64,000 nucleotides of DNA from Limisphaerales bacterium. Its GTDB lineage: Bacteria; Verrucomicrobiota; Verrucomicrobiia; Limisphaerales; SXTU01. Of the stretch, positions 17,223 to 26,223 are shown one piece after another. The notes below the pieces were generated by a model that was given only the letters and a program-made list of their open reading frames with translations, did no database searches and was not told the DNA's origin. The stretch covers positions 186,001 to 250,000 of the forward strand of contig WRPG01000001.1 of the NCBI GenBank assembly GCA_009773355.1, given 5' to 3'. The position numbers and the translations under genes were made by a program. Every line of letters begins with the position of its first letter. Position 1 is the stretch's first letter.

Positions 17223-17241
17223 ATTTAGAATAGTTCTAAAT
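17223..17241. promoter_or_regulatory. Palindromic operator upstream of the Fur-family gene
   Basis: A perfect 8-3-8 palindrome, ATTTAGAA TAG TTCTAAAT, in an AT-rich island of otherwise GC-rich DNA. It ends 1 nt before the predicted -35 box. Dyads of this size and composition are typical Fur/PerR-type boxes, and the next gene encodes a member of that family, so autoregulation is the simplest reading. Confidence 0.7.
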
Positions 17242-17242
17242 C

Positions 17243-17270
17243 TTGACGCGCGAGACTGACGCGCTAACGT
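17243..17270 (+). promoter_or_regulatory. Predicted promoter of the Fur-family gene
   Basis: TTGACG, 16 nt, TAACGT, with the start codon at 17279. The transcript would start within a few bases of the ATG, implying a leaderless or very short-leader mRNA. The palindrome lies directly upstream of the -35 box. Confidence 0.5.
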
Positions 17271-17278
17271 CCGTCCCC

Positions 17279-17725
17279 ATGAATGCGGTTGCGAGCAAAC
17301 CCCCGCCGGAAAACAACCTGAACGAACGCCTGGCCCACAGCGGGCTGCGCCTCACACCCCAGCGCCAGCAAGTCCACGAGGTGCTCCGCGAAAAGATGGA
17401 CCATCCCACCGCCGACATGGTCTTCATGCGGGCCAAGGCCAAGATGCCGGAGATTTCCATGGCGACGGTCTACAACTGCCTCGATGCGCTGGTGCAGTGC
17501 GGGATGGTCCGGCAAGTGACACTGGATCGCGGCGCGACGCGCTACTGCCCGAACATGCAGGACCACTCGCACTTTTACTGCGACGAGTGCGGCAGCGTTC
17601 ACGACATCCTCCAGACGATCTCGCCCGAAGACGCCGACATCAAGCTCCCGCGCGGTTTCCGGCTAAAGAACATCGAGACCAACCTTCACGGCCTCTGCCC
17701 CGACTGCGCGGCGAAGGCCAAATGA
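17279..17725 (+). CDS. Fur/PerR-family transcriptional regulator
   Basis: 148 residues. N-terminal winged helix (LRLTPQRQQVHEVLRE; ISMATVYNCLDAL recognition helix) followed by the dimerisation domain with the metal motif HSHFYCDECGSVHDI and a second CxxC (GLCPDCAAK), so the structural zinc site is complete. The family senses iron, zinc or peroxide. The close linkage to sufB and the palindrome at 17223 suggest it controls the SUF operon in response to iron or oxidative stress. It is followed by a repeat and then sufB, 114 nt away. Assignment to Fur or PerR cannot be made from motifs alone. Confidence 0.9.
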   Translation: MNAVASKPPPENNLNERLAHSGLRLTPQRQQVHEVLREKMDHPTADMVFMRAKAKMPEISMATVYNCLDALVQCGMVRQVTLDRGATRYCPNMQDHSHFYCDECGSVHDILQTISPEDADIKLPRGFRLKNIETNLHGLCPDCAAKAK

Positions 17726-17729
17726 TTTC

Positions 17730-17825
17730 AACCACGAATGAACACGAATAGACACCAATTGAAACACAACGGAGCCGGCCCATTGCCTGGCTCGGATTCG
17801 TGTTCCTTCGTGTCCATTCGTGGTT
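17730..17825. repeat. Inverted-repeat element between the regulator and sufB
   Basis: Imperfect arms of 26 bp (AACCACGAATGAACACGAAT at the left; the right arm ends CATTCGTGGTT), starting 4 nt after the regulator stop and ending 14 nt before sufB. The right arm could affect sufB translation as it overlaps the expected leader. Confidence 0.8.
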
Positions 17826-17839
17826 AACCCCCTTTCCCC

Positions 17840-19285
<1,446 letters not shown>

Positions 19286-19287
19286 AG

Positions 19288-19344
19288 ACACGAATTGCAC
19301 GGATGAACACGGATTGAATCCGTTCCAATTCGTGAAATCCGTGT
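19288..19344. repeat. Inverted-repeat element between sufB and sufC
   Basis: ACACGAATTG at the left faces CCAATTCGTG, and ACACGGAT faces ATCCGTGT, forming interlaced dyads that start 2 nt after the sufB stop. It is made from the same kind of short words (ACACGAAT, ACACGGAT) as the element before sufB. Confidence 0.65.
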
Positions 19345-19386
19345 CCACGACTGAACACCGAAAACTGATGACTGACTACTTTCCGA

Positions 19387-20151
19387 ATGAAACAACCCCT
19401 CATCGAAATCAAAAACCTCAGCGCCGGCATCAACGGCAAGCAAATCCTCAAGGGCATCAACCTCACCGTCCGCCCCGGCGAAGTCCACGCCATCATGGGA
19501 CCGAACGGCTCCGGCAAGAGCACGCTCGGCTACGTGCTCGCCGGTCGTAAGGGCTATGATGTGACCGGCGGCTCCGTGACCTACGACGGCAAGGACTTGA
19601 TTGAGCTGGCACCCGAAGACCGTGCGCGCGAAGGGCTGTTCCTCGCCTTCCAGTATCCCGTCGAGATTCCCGGCGTGAACAACACCTACTTCCTCCGCGC
19701 CGCCTACAACGAGCAGCGCAAACACCGGAAGCAGGAGGAAGTGGACGCCGTGGACTTCCTCGCCATCGTGAAGGAGAAGATGAAGCTGCTCGACCTGCCC
19801 GACTCCATGATGAAGCGCGCCGTCAACGAGGGCTTCTCCGGCGGCGAAAAGAAGCGCAACGAGATTTTCCAAATGGCCGTGCTCGACCCCAAGCTGGCCA
19901 TCCTCGACGAGACCGACTCCGGCCTGGACATTGACGCGCTGCGAATCGTGGCCGAGGGTGTGAACAAGCTGAAGCGCCCCGACAACGCCGCCATCGTCAT
20001 CACCCACTACCAGCGCCTGCTGAACTACATCGTGCCCGACTTCGTTCACGTGCTTTTCGACGGCCGCCTCATCAAGTCCGGCGGCAAGGAACTCGCGCTG
20101 GAGCTGGAGGAAAAAGGCTACGACTGGCTCATCGGCAAGAACGGCAAGTAA
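19387..20151 (+). CDS. sufC: Fe-S assembly ATPase SufC
   Basis: A 254-residue ABC-type ATPase of the SufBCD complex. Walker A GPNGSGKST, the family-specific signature FSGGEKKRNE and Walker B LAILDETDSGLDID are all intact. It energises conformational change in the SufB/SufD scaffold. It is 101 nt after sufB, with a repeat in the gap, and 12 nt before sufD. Confidence 0.98.
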   Translation: MKQPLIEIKNLSAGINGKQILKGINLTVRPGEVHAIMGPNGSGKSTLGYVLAGRKGYDVTGGSVTYDGKDLIELAPEDRAREGLFLAFQYPVEIPGVNNTYFLRAAYNEQRKHRKQEEVDAVDFLAIVKEKMKLLDLPDSMMKRAVNEGFSGGEKKRNEIFQMAVLDPKLAILDETDSGLDIDALRIVAEGVNKLKRPDNAAIVITHYQRLLNYIVPDFVHVLFDGRLIKSGGKELALELEEKGYDWLIGKNGK

Positions 20152-20163
20152 CCGGAGCGCACG

Positions 20164-21504
20164 ATGACCACGACGAAATCAAAAGCCGCCTCCGAACTCG
20201 CCGCGCATCTCGCCGCGTGCGAGTCCTTCGCCGCGTCCGCGCCCGGCCCGGAATGGCTCCGCCGTCTGCGCCGTAACGGCGTTACCCACTTCACCGAACT
20301 CGGCTTCCCCACCACGAAGCTGGAGGACTGGATTTACTGCAACGTCGCGCCCATCGCGAAGCTCGCCTTCAAGCCCTCTGCGGGTGCCGACGCCAGCGTG
20401 ACTGCGAAGCAGCTCGAACCCTTTGCCTTCCCCGGCTGGACCGGCTCGCGCCTCGTCTTCGTGAATGGCCACTTCTCCCCTGCCCTCTCGACACTCCCCG
20501 CGCCGCAGAAGGGCGTGACGGTCACGAACCTCGCCGCTGCGCTCACCAGCGGCGACCCGCTTGTCCAAGCCCAGCTCGCCCACCACGCCGGCCTTGATGC
20601 CAGTGGCTTCTCCGCGCTGAACACCGCGTTCATCGCCGACGGCGCGTTCATCGCCCTCGCGCCGAACGCCGTTGCTGCGGAGCCGGTTCACCTGCTCTTC
20701 GTCAGCGCGCCCGGCGACGTGGCAAACACCGCACAGCCGCGCAACCTCATCGTCGCCGGCGCGAACAGCTCGGCGAAGGTCGTGGAGCACTTCGTCAGCC
20801 TCGGCGGTGCGGCGCACTTCACCAATGCCGTTACGGAAGTCGTAGTCGGCGAGGGCGCGAACCTTGAGCACGCGAAGTTTCAGGAGGAGAATCTCGAGGC
20901 GTTTCACATCGCCACCGTGCAGGCCACGCTGGCGCGTGACAGCCGGTTTCTCTCGCACAGCATCAGCACCGGCGCGCGGCTGGCGCGGCACAACATCAAC
21001 CTCGTCATGATCGATCAGGGCGTGGACTGCGTGATGAACGGCCTCTACGCCGTCGGCGGCAAACAGCTAGTGGACCACCACACCGTCGCCGACCACGCGC
21101 AGCCGCACTGCGGGAGCCACGAGTTTTACCATGGCATTCTCGGCGGCAGCTCGCGCGGGGTGTTCAACGGCAAAATCTTCGTCCGCAAGGACGCGCAGAA
21201 GACCGACGCCAAGCAGACCAGCCGCAACCTCCTCCTCACCGACACGGCAATAGTGGACACCAAGCCACAGCTCGAAATCCTCGCCGACGACGTGAAATGC
21301 ACGCACGGCGCGACCGTGGGCCAGCTCAACGACGAAGCGCTGTTTTACTGCCGCACGCGCGGCATCGCCGAAGTGAACGCGCGCCGCCTGCTCACCCACG
21401 CCTTCGCCAGCGAAATCGTGAACCGCATCACCGTCGAGCCGGTGCGCGAGCACTTGGAGCAGGTGCTCTGGGCGCGGCTGGAGGAGTTGATTGAGAAGAA
21501 GTGA
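20164..21504 (+). CDS. sufD: Fe-S assembly protein SufD
   Basis: 446 residues, the SufB paralogue that completes the SufBC2D scaffold. The N-terminus has the family LGFPTTKLEDWIYCN segment and the C-terminal half the conserved beta-helix (HCGSHEFYHGIL, CTHGATVGQLNDEALFY) with the histidine used at the SufB interface. It lies 12 nt after sufC. The suf order then breaks: three unrelated genes separate it from sufU. Confidence 0.96.
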   Translation: MTTTKSKAASELAAHLAACESFAASAPGPEWLRRLRRNGVTHFTELGFPTTKLEDWIYCNVAPIAKLAFKPSAGADASVTAKQLEPFAFPGWTGSRLVFVNGHFSPALSTLPAPQKGVTVTNLAAALTSGDPLVQAQLAHHAGLDASGFSALNTAFIADGAFIALAPNAVAAEPVHLLFVSAPGDVANTAQPRNLIVAGANSSAKVVEHFVSLGGAAHFTNAVTEVVVGEGANLEHAKFQEENLEAFHIATVQATLARDSRFLSHSISTGARLARHNINLVMIDQGVDCVMNGLYAVGGKQLVDHHTVADHAQPHCGSHEFYHGILGGSSRGVFNGKIFVRKDAQKTDAKQTSRNLLLTDTAIVDTKPQLEILADDVKCTHGATVGQLNDEALFYCRTRGIAEVNARRLLTHAFASEIVNRITVEPVREHLEQVLWARLEELIEKK

Positions 21505-21553
21505 CGGCCGGCGGAGTGTCCAATGTCCAATTCCAAACCCCAAAAGAACGCCC

Positions 21554-22093
21554 ATGAATAGCAAACCTACAGCAGAAGAAAACGGTCGGTTCCGCGGGCG
21601 GCTGGTGCTTGCATTCGCTTGGTTGACACTTGCGCTCAGCGGCGGCTGCGTGGGTGGCGGTCCGGCTTACGAACTCAAATGCGAAGTTCGCCGCACGCTC
21701 TCCCAACCGATTCCGTTCAATGGCAACCTCGAAGCTGTGACACAACACAGCATGGCTGGTCATCACCTCCAAACAGTGAAGCGACAAGTTCAAGGGGATT
21801 ATGCCGTCCTTGAACACGGCGGCCTGATTTACGAGGGCACTCGTCGGGCCATCGTTATCAAACCTGCCGGTGAGCCCGCACAGGTTTTTGTCCTGCCGAT
21901 TCCCTTCATGCCGAAGAATTCAGACTGGTCTGAATGGCGGAAGCCAGATTACGCCGACGCGACACCTGCGCCTGACTTGCGCTTTATGCATGAGGGACGA
22001 CCAAAGACGGACATTCTCCCGGTTCCTGCCAACTTCTTTGAGATGCGCTTCAAGCTGCATCTTTGGGATTCTCGTCCGAACGCCCCACAGTAA
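21554..22093 (+). CDS. Hypothetical lipoprotein
   Basis: 179 residues from ATG 21554. A basic N-terminus, a hydrophobic stretch (LVLAFAWLTLALSGGC) and a lipobox-like LSGGC indicate a lipoprotein signal peptide. The mature part has no recognised domain. Its base composition is noticeably less GC-rich than that of its neighbours, hinting at a separate origin. It sits between sufD and the ceramidase-like gene, 17 nt before the latter. Confidence 0.65.
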   Translation: MNSKPTAEENGRFRGRLVLAFAWLTLALSGGCVGGGPAYELKCEVRRTLSQPIPFNGNLEAVTQHSMAGHHLQTVKRQVQGDYAVLEHGGLIYEGTRRAIVIKPAGEPAQVFVLPIPFMPKNSDWSEWRKPDYADATPAPDLRFMHEGRPKTDILPVPANFFEMRFKLHLWDSRPNAPQ

Positions 22094-22110
22094 CCTTGAC
22101 GTTCCGCTCA

Positions 22111-23622
22111 ATGAAACCCGCTCTGTCCGTCCTGTTCGCCCTGCTACTGTCGCTCCTTGCGTCCGCGCCTGCCTATGCCGCCCAACTCCTCGCTGGCGTC
22201 GCGAAGGTGGACATCACAGACCGCGCGGCGGGGCCGGTCAACGACCCTTCCTACGTGAAAGCGCTCGTGCTCAAGGACGGCGCCACCACCGTCGTGCTCG
22301 TCACGGTGGACGCGGTGGCCATCGGCGGCATCGGGCGGATTGGGAATGATTACCTCGGGAAGGTGCGCGCGGAGTTGCAGCGGGAGCTGGGCATCCCGCC
22401 TGCGAGCGTGCTCGTCAACGCCAGCCATTGCCACAGCGTCGTGCGGCGCGACACGGACGCGCTCACGGTGCAGGCCGTGAAGGAGGCGGCGAAGAATCTC
22501 GTGCCCGTGCGCACCGGGGCCGGGCGGGGACGCGAGGACCGCATCATGGAGAACCGCCGCCTCAAGCTGAAGGACGGCAGCGAACTGGACCTCCGCCGCG
22601 CCTACGCGACGCCGCGCGACGAGGACGTGGCCAGCGTCGGCCCCGTGGACGCGGAGATTGGTCTGCTGCGGCTCGACCGCACGGATGGCCGGCCCTTCGC
22701 GCTGGTCTACAACTTCGCGTGTCATCCCATCCACGGCGTGCCGGCGGGCGGGAACACGGCGGATTTCCCCGGCTTCGCGTCGAAGGTCATCGAGGAGAAT
22801 TTCGGCGAGGGCGTGATGGCGTTCTTCGTGCAGGGCTGCGCGGGCGACATCAACCCGTCGCTCTACAAGGCCACGCAGCACCCGCACGACGCGGAGGCTT
22901 ACGGAAACCTGCTCGGCCTGAGCGCGCTGCGGGCGGCGCGCGGCATCAAGACGGGCGAGGCCAGCCCGTTGCGCGTCGTGCGCGAGACGGTGTCGCTGCC
23001 GCGCGCGGCGGACTATGAGCAGCGCATCGCGGCCATCGAGAGCGAGCAGGCGCGGCTGTTGAAGTCGTTTCGCGGCACGAGCCTGAACTTCAAGGCGTTC
23101 CTCCCGCTGTTCCTCCAACAAAAACTTTCGCCGGATTTCCCCGCGTATCCAAACTATGGCTACCTCCACGAGAAGGCGCAGGGCCGCGATGCCTTGGCTA
23201 AGCTCGACGCCGAGAACCGCGCGAACGTCGAGGCCTACCTGCGAAACATCCAGGCGATGGAGCGGCTCACGCACTTGCAGGTGAACGTCGCGCTGCTCAA
23301 GCGCCACCACGCCGAGGCCATCGCGGCGGGCACGCCGACGCTTGACGTCGAGATGTCCGGCCTGCGCGTCGGCGAGTTCGTGATGGTGACGTTCCCCGGC
23401 GAGCTGACGGTGGAGCTGGGGCTTGCCGTGAAGAAGCGCGCGCCGGGCAAGTTCAGCTTCGTGGCCGGCTACACCAACGGCTACCTCTTCTACCTGCCCA
23501 CCGAGGCGCAGCGGAAGAACCCCGGCTACGCGCAGGAAGATTGCGACTGCCTCGTGGCCCCGGAGTGGCGGAAGATTTTTGACGAGCGGACGGATGCGGT
23601 GCTGAAGCGGTTGAACCAGTAG
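22111..23622 (+). CDS. Exported neutral/alkaline ceramidase-like protein
   Basis: 503 residues from ATG 22111 with a signal peptide (ALSVLFALLLSLLASAPAYA). The body resembles the N-terminal domain of neutral ceramidases: a start with GVAKVDITDRAAGPVND, the SHCHS histidine motif, the NFACHPIHG segment with likely zinc ligands and FVQGCAGDINP. In this group such proteins are annotated as neutral/alkaline non-lysosomal ceramidase family. Real substrate is unknown. The TAG stop is bases 2-4 of a REPIN, so the last codon is set by the element. Confidence 0.8.
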   Translation: MKPALSVLFALLLSLLASAPAYAAQLLAGVAKVDITDRAAGPVNDPSYVKALVLKDGATTVVLVTVDAVAIGGIGRIGNDYLGKVRAELQRELGIPPASVLVNASHCHSVVRRDTDALTVQAVKEAAKNLVPVRTGAGRGREDRIMENRRLKLKDGSELDLRRAYATPRDEDVASVGPVDAEIGLLRLDRTDGRPFALVYNFACHPIHGVPAGGNTADFPGFASKVIEENFGEGVMAFFVQGCAGDINPSLYKATQHPHDAEAYGNLLGLSALRAARGIKTGEASPLRVVRETVSLPRAADYEQRIAAIESEQARLLKSFRGTSLNFKAFLPLFLQQKLSPDFPAYPNYGYLHEKAQGRDALAKLDAENRANVEAYLRNIQAMERLTHLQVNVALLKRHHAEAIAAGTPTLDVEMSGLRVGEFVMVTFPGELTVELGLAVKKRAPGKFSFVAGYTNGYLFYLPTEAQRKNPGYAQEDCDCLVAPEWRKIFDERTDAVLKRLNQ

Positions 23623-23739
23623 CTCGACATTCCAATGTCGAGACTCCGACACCCGCCATCACGACAGAACGACGGAGTCTGAAATTGAACGCGAAGTAAC
23701 TTAGAATGACCAAGACTCGACATTGGAATGTCGAGCTAC
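23619..23739. repeat. REPIN, family 1, copy 2
   Basis: GTAG plus the palindrome CTCGACATTCCAATGTCGAG at the left and its exact reverse complement at the right, with a 73-nt spacer that contains its own short dyad (AGACTCCG/CGGAGTCT). It overlaps the stop codon of the ceramidase-like gene and ends 8 nt before the RAYT start. Confidence 0.92.
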
Positions 23740-23747
23740 GGTGACCG

Positions 23748-24536
23748 ATGAAGAAACTCTCGCTGCCTAAGAGCATTCCCGCACGCCCCACCTTCCGTGG
23801 GGTTGATGTGGAGGAACTGTGGCTGGTGCCGGGGTATCGGCGGAACTTGCCGCACTTGCGCGTCGAGGGTGCGACTTACTTCGTGACCTTTCGACTCGCG
23901 GACTCCATCCCCGAGTCCGTCGCGAAGCAGTGGCATGAGGAGCGGGACTTCTGGTTGCGGGTGCATGGCGTGGACCCGGCGTGGGCGGAGTTCGACCCAA
24001 AGCGTTGGAGCGATGCCTACCAGGCCATCTCCATCGGCGAACGCCGGGCCTTCGAGCGCGAGCAGCAACGGCAGTTCTTGGTCGAGTTGGACAAGTGTCA
24101 CGGCAGTTGCCTGCTAGCGCAAGCCCACGGCATCGTCGCGCAGGCGTTGGAGTTCTTCCACGGCCAGCGCGTTTGGGTGGGCGACTACGTCGTGATGCCC
24201 AATCATGTCCACGTGTTGGCGCAGCCGTTTCCCGGCGTGCAACTCGAAGAGTGGCTGTATTCGGTCAAACGCTTCACGAGCACGGAGATGGGCAAGGACG
24301 CCGGACTGAACGCACACGCACTGATGCGTCAGGGACATCTGTGGCAGACAGAGTCCTTCGACCGCATCTTGCGCGGCGTCGAGGAACTGGCGCGCACGCG
24401 ACGATACATTGCGAACAACCCGGAAAAGCTGCGGCCCGGCACGTTTGCCCTGAAGCAAGCAGACTGGCTCGACGAGTATGCGCCGCCCGCTGGTAGCTCG
24501 ACATTCCAATGTCGAGTCGAGGAGCAACCAGCATGA
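23748..24536 (+). CDS. REP-associated tyrosine transposase (RAYT)
   Basis: 262 residues of the IS200-like Y1 transposase superfamily. The HUH motif is present as HVH in VVMPNHVHVL, and the catalytic tyrosine is in RYIANNP. The first strand (YFVTFRLADSIP) and the length of the linker to HVH, which includes an insertion of about 50 residues, match large RAYT forms. RAYTs bind GTAG-footed REP hairpins and are thought to spread them. The last 15 residues (SSTFQCRV and following) are encoded by the left arm of the downstream REPIN, so the natural C-terminus may end just before it. Confidence 0.9.
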   Translation: MKKLSLPKSIPARPTFRGVDVEELWLVPGYRRNLPHLRVEGATYFVTFRLADSIPESVAKQWHEERDFWLRVHGVDPAWAEFDPKRWSDAYQAISIGERRAFEREQQRQFLVELDKCHGSCLLAQAHGIVAQALEFFHGQRVWVGDYVVMPNHVHVLAQPFPGVQLEEWLYSVKRFTSTEMGKDAGLNAHALMRQGHLWQTESFDRILRGVEELARTRRYIANNPEKLRPGTFALKQADWLDEYAPPAGSSTFQCRVEEQPA

Positions 24537-24589
24537 AACAGCCTCGCCGCTTACGACAACGGGTTCTCGACATTGGAATGTCGAGCTAC
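24493..24589. repeat. REPIN, family 1, copy 3
   Basis: Same 24-bp arms as the other two copies. The left arm is read through by the RAYT frame because the TAG is out of frame there. The right arm ends 56 nt before sufU. Confidence 0.92.
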
Positions 24590-24645
24590 GTGGGCGGCCA
24601 GATTTCATTCGCGCTGCGCCACCCGGCATTCAACACTTTCCCGCC

Positions 24646-25101
24646 ATGAACGACGACCTCAACGACCTCTACCAAGAAGTCATCCTGGAGCACGCGAAAA
24701 GCCCGCGGAACTTCAAGGTGCTGCCCGACGCCAACCGCGTCGCCCACGGCACCAATCCGCTGTGCGGCGACAACTACACCGTCTATCTCGTCATGGACGG
24801 CGATGTGGTGCGGGACGCGAGCTTCCAAGGCTCCGGCTGCGCCATCTCGAAGGCGTCGGCGTCGCTGCTCACCAGCACCATCAAGGGCAAGACGCGCGCG
24901 GACGTGGAGGCGCTTTTCGGCAAGGTGCATGACATGGTCACCACCGGCCACGCGGACGACAGCATGGGCAAGCTCGCGGCGTTCGCGGGCGTGCACAAGT
25001 TCCCGGCGCGCGTGAAGTGCGCCATCCTCTCCTGGCACGCGGCCAAGGCGGCGGTGGCCGGCGGCGGGACGGTGAGCACGGAAGGCGAAGAAAATGCCTG
25101 A
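24646..25101 (+). CDS. sufU: Fe-S cluster assembly / sulfur-transfer protein SufU
   Basis: 151 residues. The N-terminal LYQEVILEHAKSPRNF segment and three cysteines (NPLCGDNY, GSGCAISKAS, RVKCAILSW) define the IscU/SufU fold; the FPARVKC spacing with its extra loop is the SufU type. SufU accepts sulfur from SufS, usually with bound zinc. ATG 24646 follows the REPIN. Its TGA is overlapped by the start of the next gene (8 nt). Confidence 0.93.
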   Translation: MNDDLNDLYQEVILEHAKSPRNFKVLPDANRVAHGTNPLCGDNYTVYLVMDGDVVRDASFQGSGCAISKASASLLTSTIKGKTRADVEALFGKVHDMVTTGHADDSMGKLAAFAGVHKFPARVKCAILSWHAAKAAVAGGGTVSTEGEENA

Positions 25102-25525
25102 TTCCACAGCAATCAGCTCGGCGCAACAGGAGCACGAAGCGAAATTCGTTCGGGCCTTTGTATTGCCAGAGAAGCAGGAGCGATGGTTGATGATGCTGGC
25201 GAAACCAAAGCGAAGAAGCGACATCACTCACTCATTGGCTCATTCACGAGACCTTGATGAAAGCTGGGCCATTCCGATTCAATCGGCTGAACAAACTGCG
25301 GCGGGAGTTTCCAGACTGCTTGCCACGAAAGGAGCGCCAAAGTTGTGCCATTTGATTTCGGAGTCCAGCGAGTTGGATGGACGTGAGATGGGTTTGGAAG
25401 AAGCCATTGATGCGGTGCTTGGCATGGGTTTGGGCACAGTCGTTTCCTGCATTCCTGGACGGCTTGTCTATTACGAAGCTGAATTCCGAACACGATTCCT
25501 TTTGGAACGAAACCAGCCAGTTTGA
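25094..25525 (+). CDS. Hypothetical protein in the suf locus
   Basis: 143 residues, no recognised family. It is soluble, with a central LPEKQERWLMMLAKPKRR segment, an ISESSELDG segment and an acidic loop followed by GLGTVVSCIPGRLVYYE. Two isolated cysteines are present but no metal motif. It overlaps sufU by 8 nt and ends 3 nt before sufT, so it is co-translated with iron-sulfur genes. Its G+C content is lower than its neighbours, which suggests a later insertion into the operon. Function unknown. Confidence 0.75.
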   Translation: MPDSTAISSAQQEHEAKFVRAFVLPEKQERWLMMLAKPKRRSDITHSLAHSRDLDESWAIPIQSAEQTAAGVSRLLATKGAPKLCHLISESSELDGREMGLEEAIDAVLGMGLGTVVSCIPGRLVYYEAEFRTRFLLERNQPV

Positions 25526-25528
25526 TTT

Positions 25529-26092
25529 ATGCACTCCTACGAAACCGTCACCCTCACCCGCGACGTGGATGCCACGCGCATTCCGTCCGGCGAGAAGGGT
25601 TTTATCCCCAAGGGCACCGAGGTCACCATCACGCAGGTGCTGGGCGGCGCTTACACCGTGCAATTCATCGGCGGCCTCGCGCGCATCGAGGGCAAGGACG
25701 CCGATGCGCTCGGCAAGGTGCCCGTGGCCGCTCCGGTGCCCAGCACCACGCCCGCGCCCGCCGGGCCGGTCACGAAGGAGGCGCTCGTCGAGCAGGTCTG
25801 GACCGCGCTCCGCACCTGTTACGACCCGGAAATCCCCGTCAACATCGCCGACCTCGGCCTCATCTATAACTGCGACCTCACCGAGCTGGGCACCAACAGC
25901 TACAAGGTGGACGTGAAGATGACGCTCACCGCGCCCGGATGCGGCATGGGCCCGGTGCTCGTGCAGGACGTGCAGAACAAGCTCCTCTGCCTCGAAGGCA
26001 TTGACGACGTGAACGTGGAGCTGGTCTGGGATCCGCCGTGGAACCAGGGGATGATGACCGAGGCGGCCAAGCTTCAGCTCGGACTCATGTAG
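25529..26092 (+). CDS. sufT: Fe-S assembly protein SufT (DUF59/MIP18)
   Basis: 187 residues. An N-terminal segment of about 70 residues (small beta domain) is joined by an AP-rich linker to a MIP18/DUF59 domain with YDPEIPVNIADLGLIY and APGCGMGP, the conserved cysteine of the family included. SufT acts in maturation of Fe-S proteins in several bacteria. The ATG is 3 nt after the hypothetical gene. Confidence 0.9.
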   Translation: MHSYETVTLTRDVDATRIPSGEKGFIPKGTEVTITQVLGGAYTVQFIGGLARIEGKDADALGKVPVAAPVPSTTPAPAGPVTKEALVEQVWTALRTCYDPEIPVNIADLGLIYNCDLTELGTNSYKVDVKMTLTAPGCGMGPVLVQDVQNKLLCLEGIDDVNVELVWDPPWNQGMMTEAAKLQLGLM

Positions 26093-26127
26093 CAGCCGAC
26101 GTGAGGAGGCTCTGGTTTTTTTATGAA

Positions 26128-26217
26128 GCAGGTGAGAAAGCGGGAAAGCGTGAAAGTGAGCCGAGTGCTCCCGATGCCGAACCCTCACCTGCCCGCTTTC
26201 CCACTTTCTCACTTTCC
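26128..26217. repeat. Inverted-repeat element between sufT and sufS
   Basis: Left arm GCAGGTGAGAAAGCGGGAAA, right arm ending CCACTTTCTCACTTTC, imperfect reverse complements of about 30 bp. It ends 6 nt before the sufS ATG, so it may cover the translation start of sufS. Confidence 0.7.
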
Positions 26218-26223
26218 ACTCCG

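Larger units (their letters stand above)
23619..24589 (+). mobile_element. RAYT gene flanked by its cognate REPINs
   Basis: The transposase gene at 23748-24536 is bracketed by two REPINs of family 1 whose arms carry the GTAG tetranucleotide. This matches the known linkage of RAYT genes with the REP sequences they act on. No direct target duplication was found at the borders. A third, isolated copy of the same REPIN lies at 2105. Confidence 0.8.
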
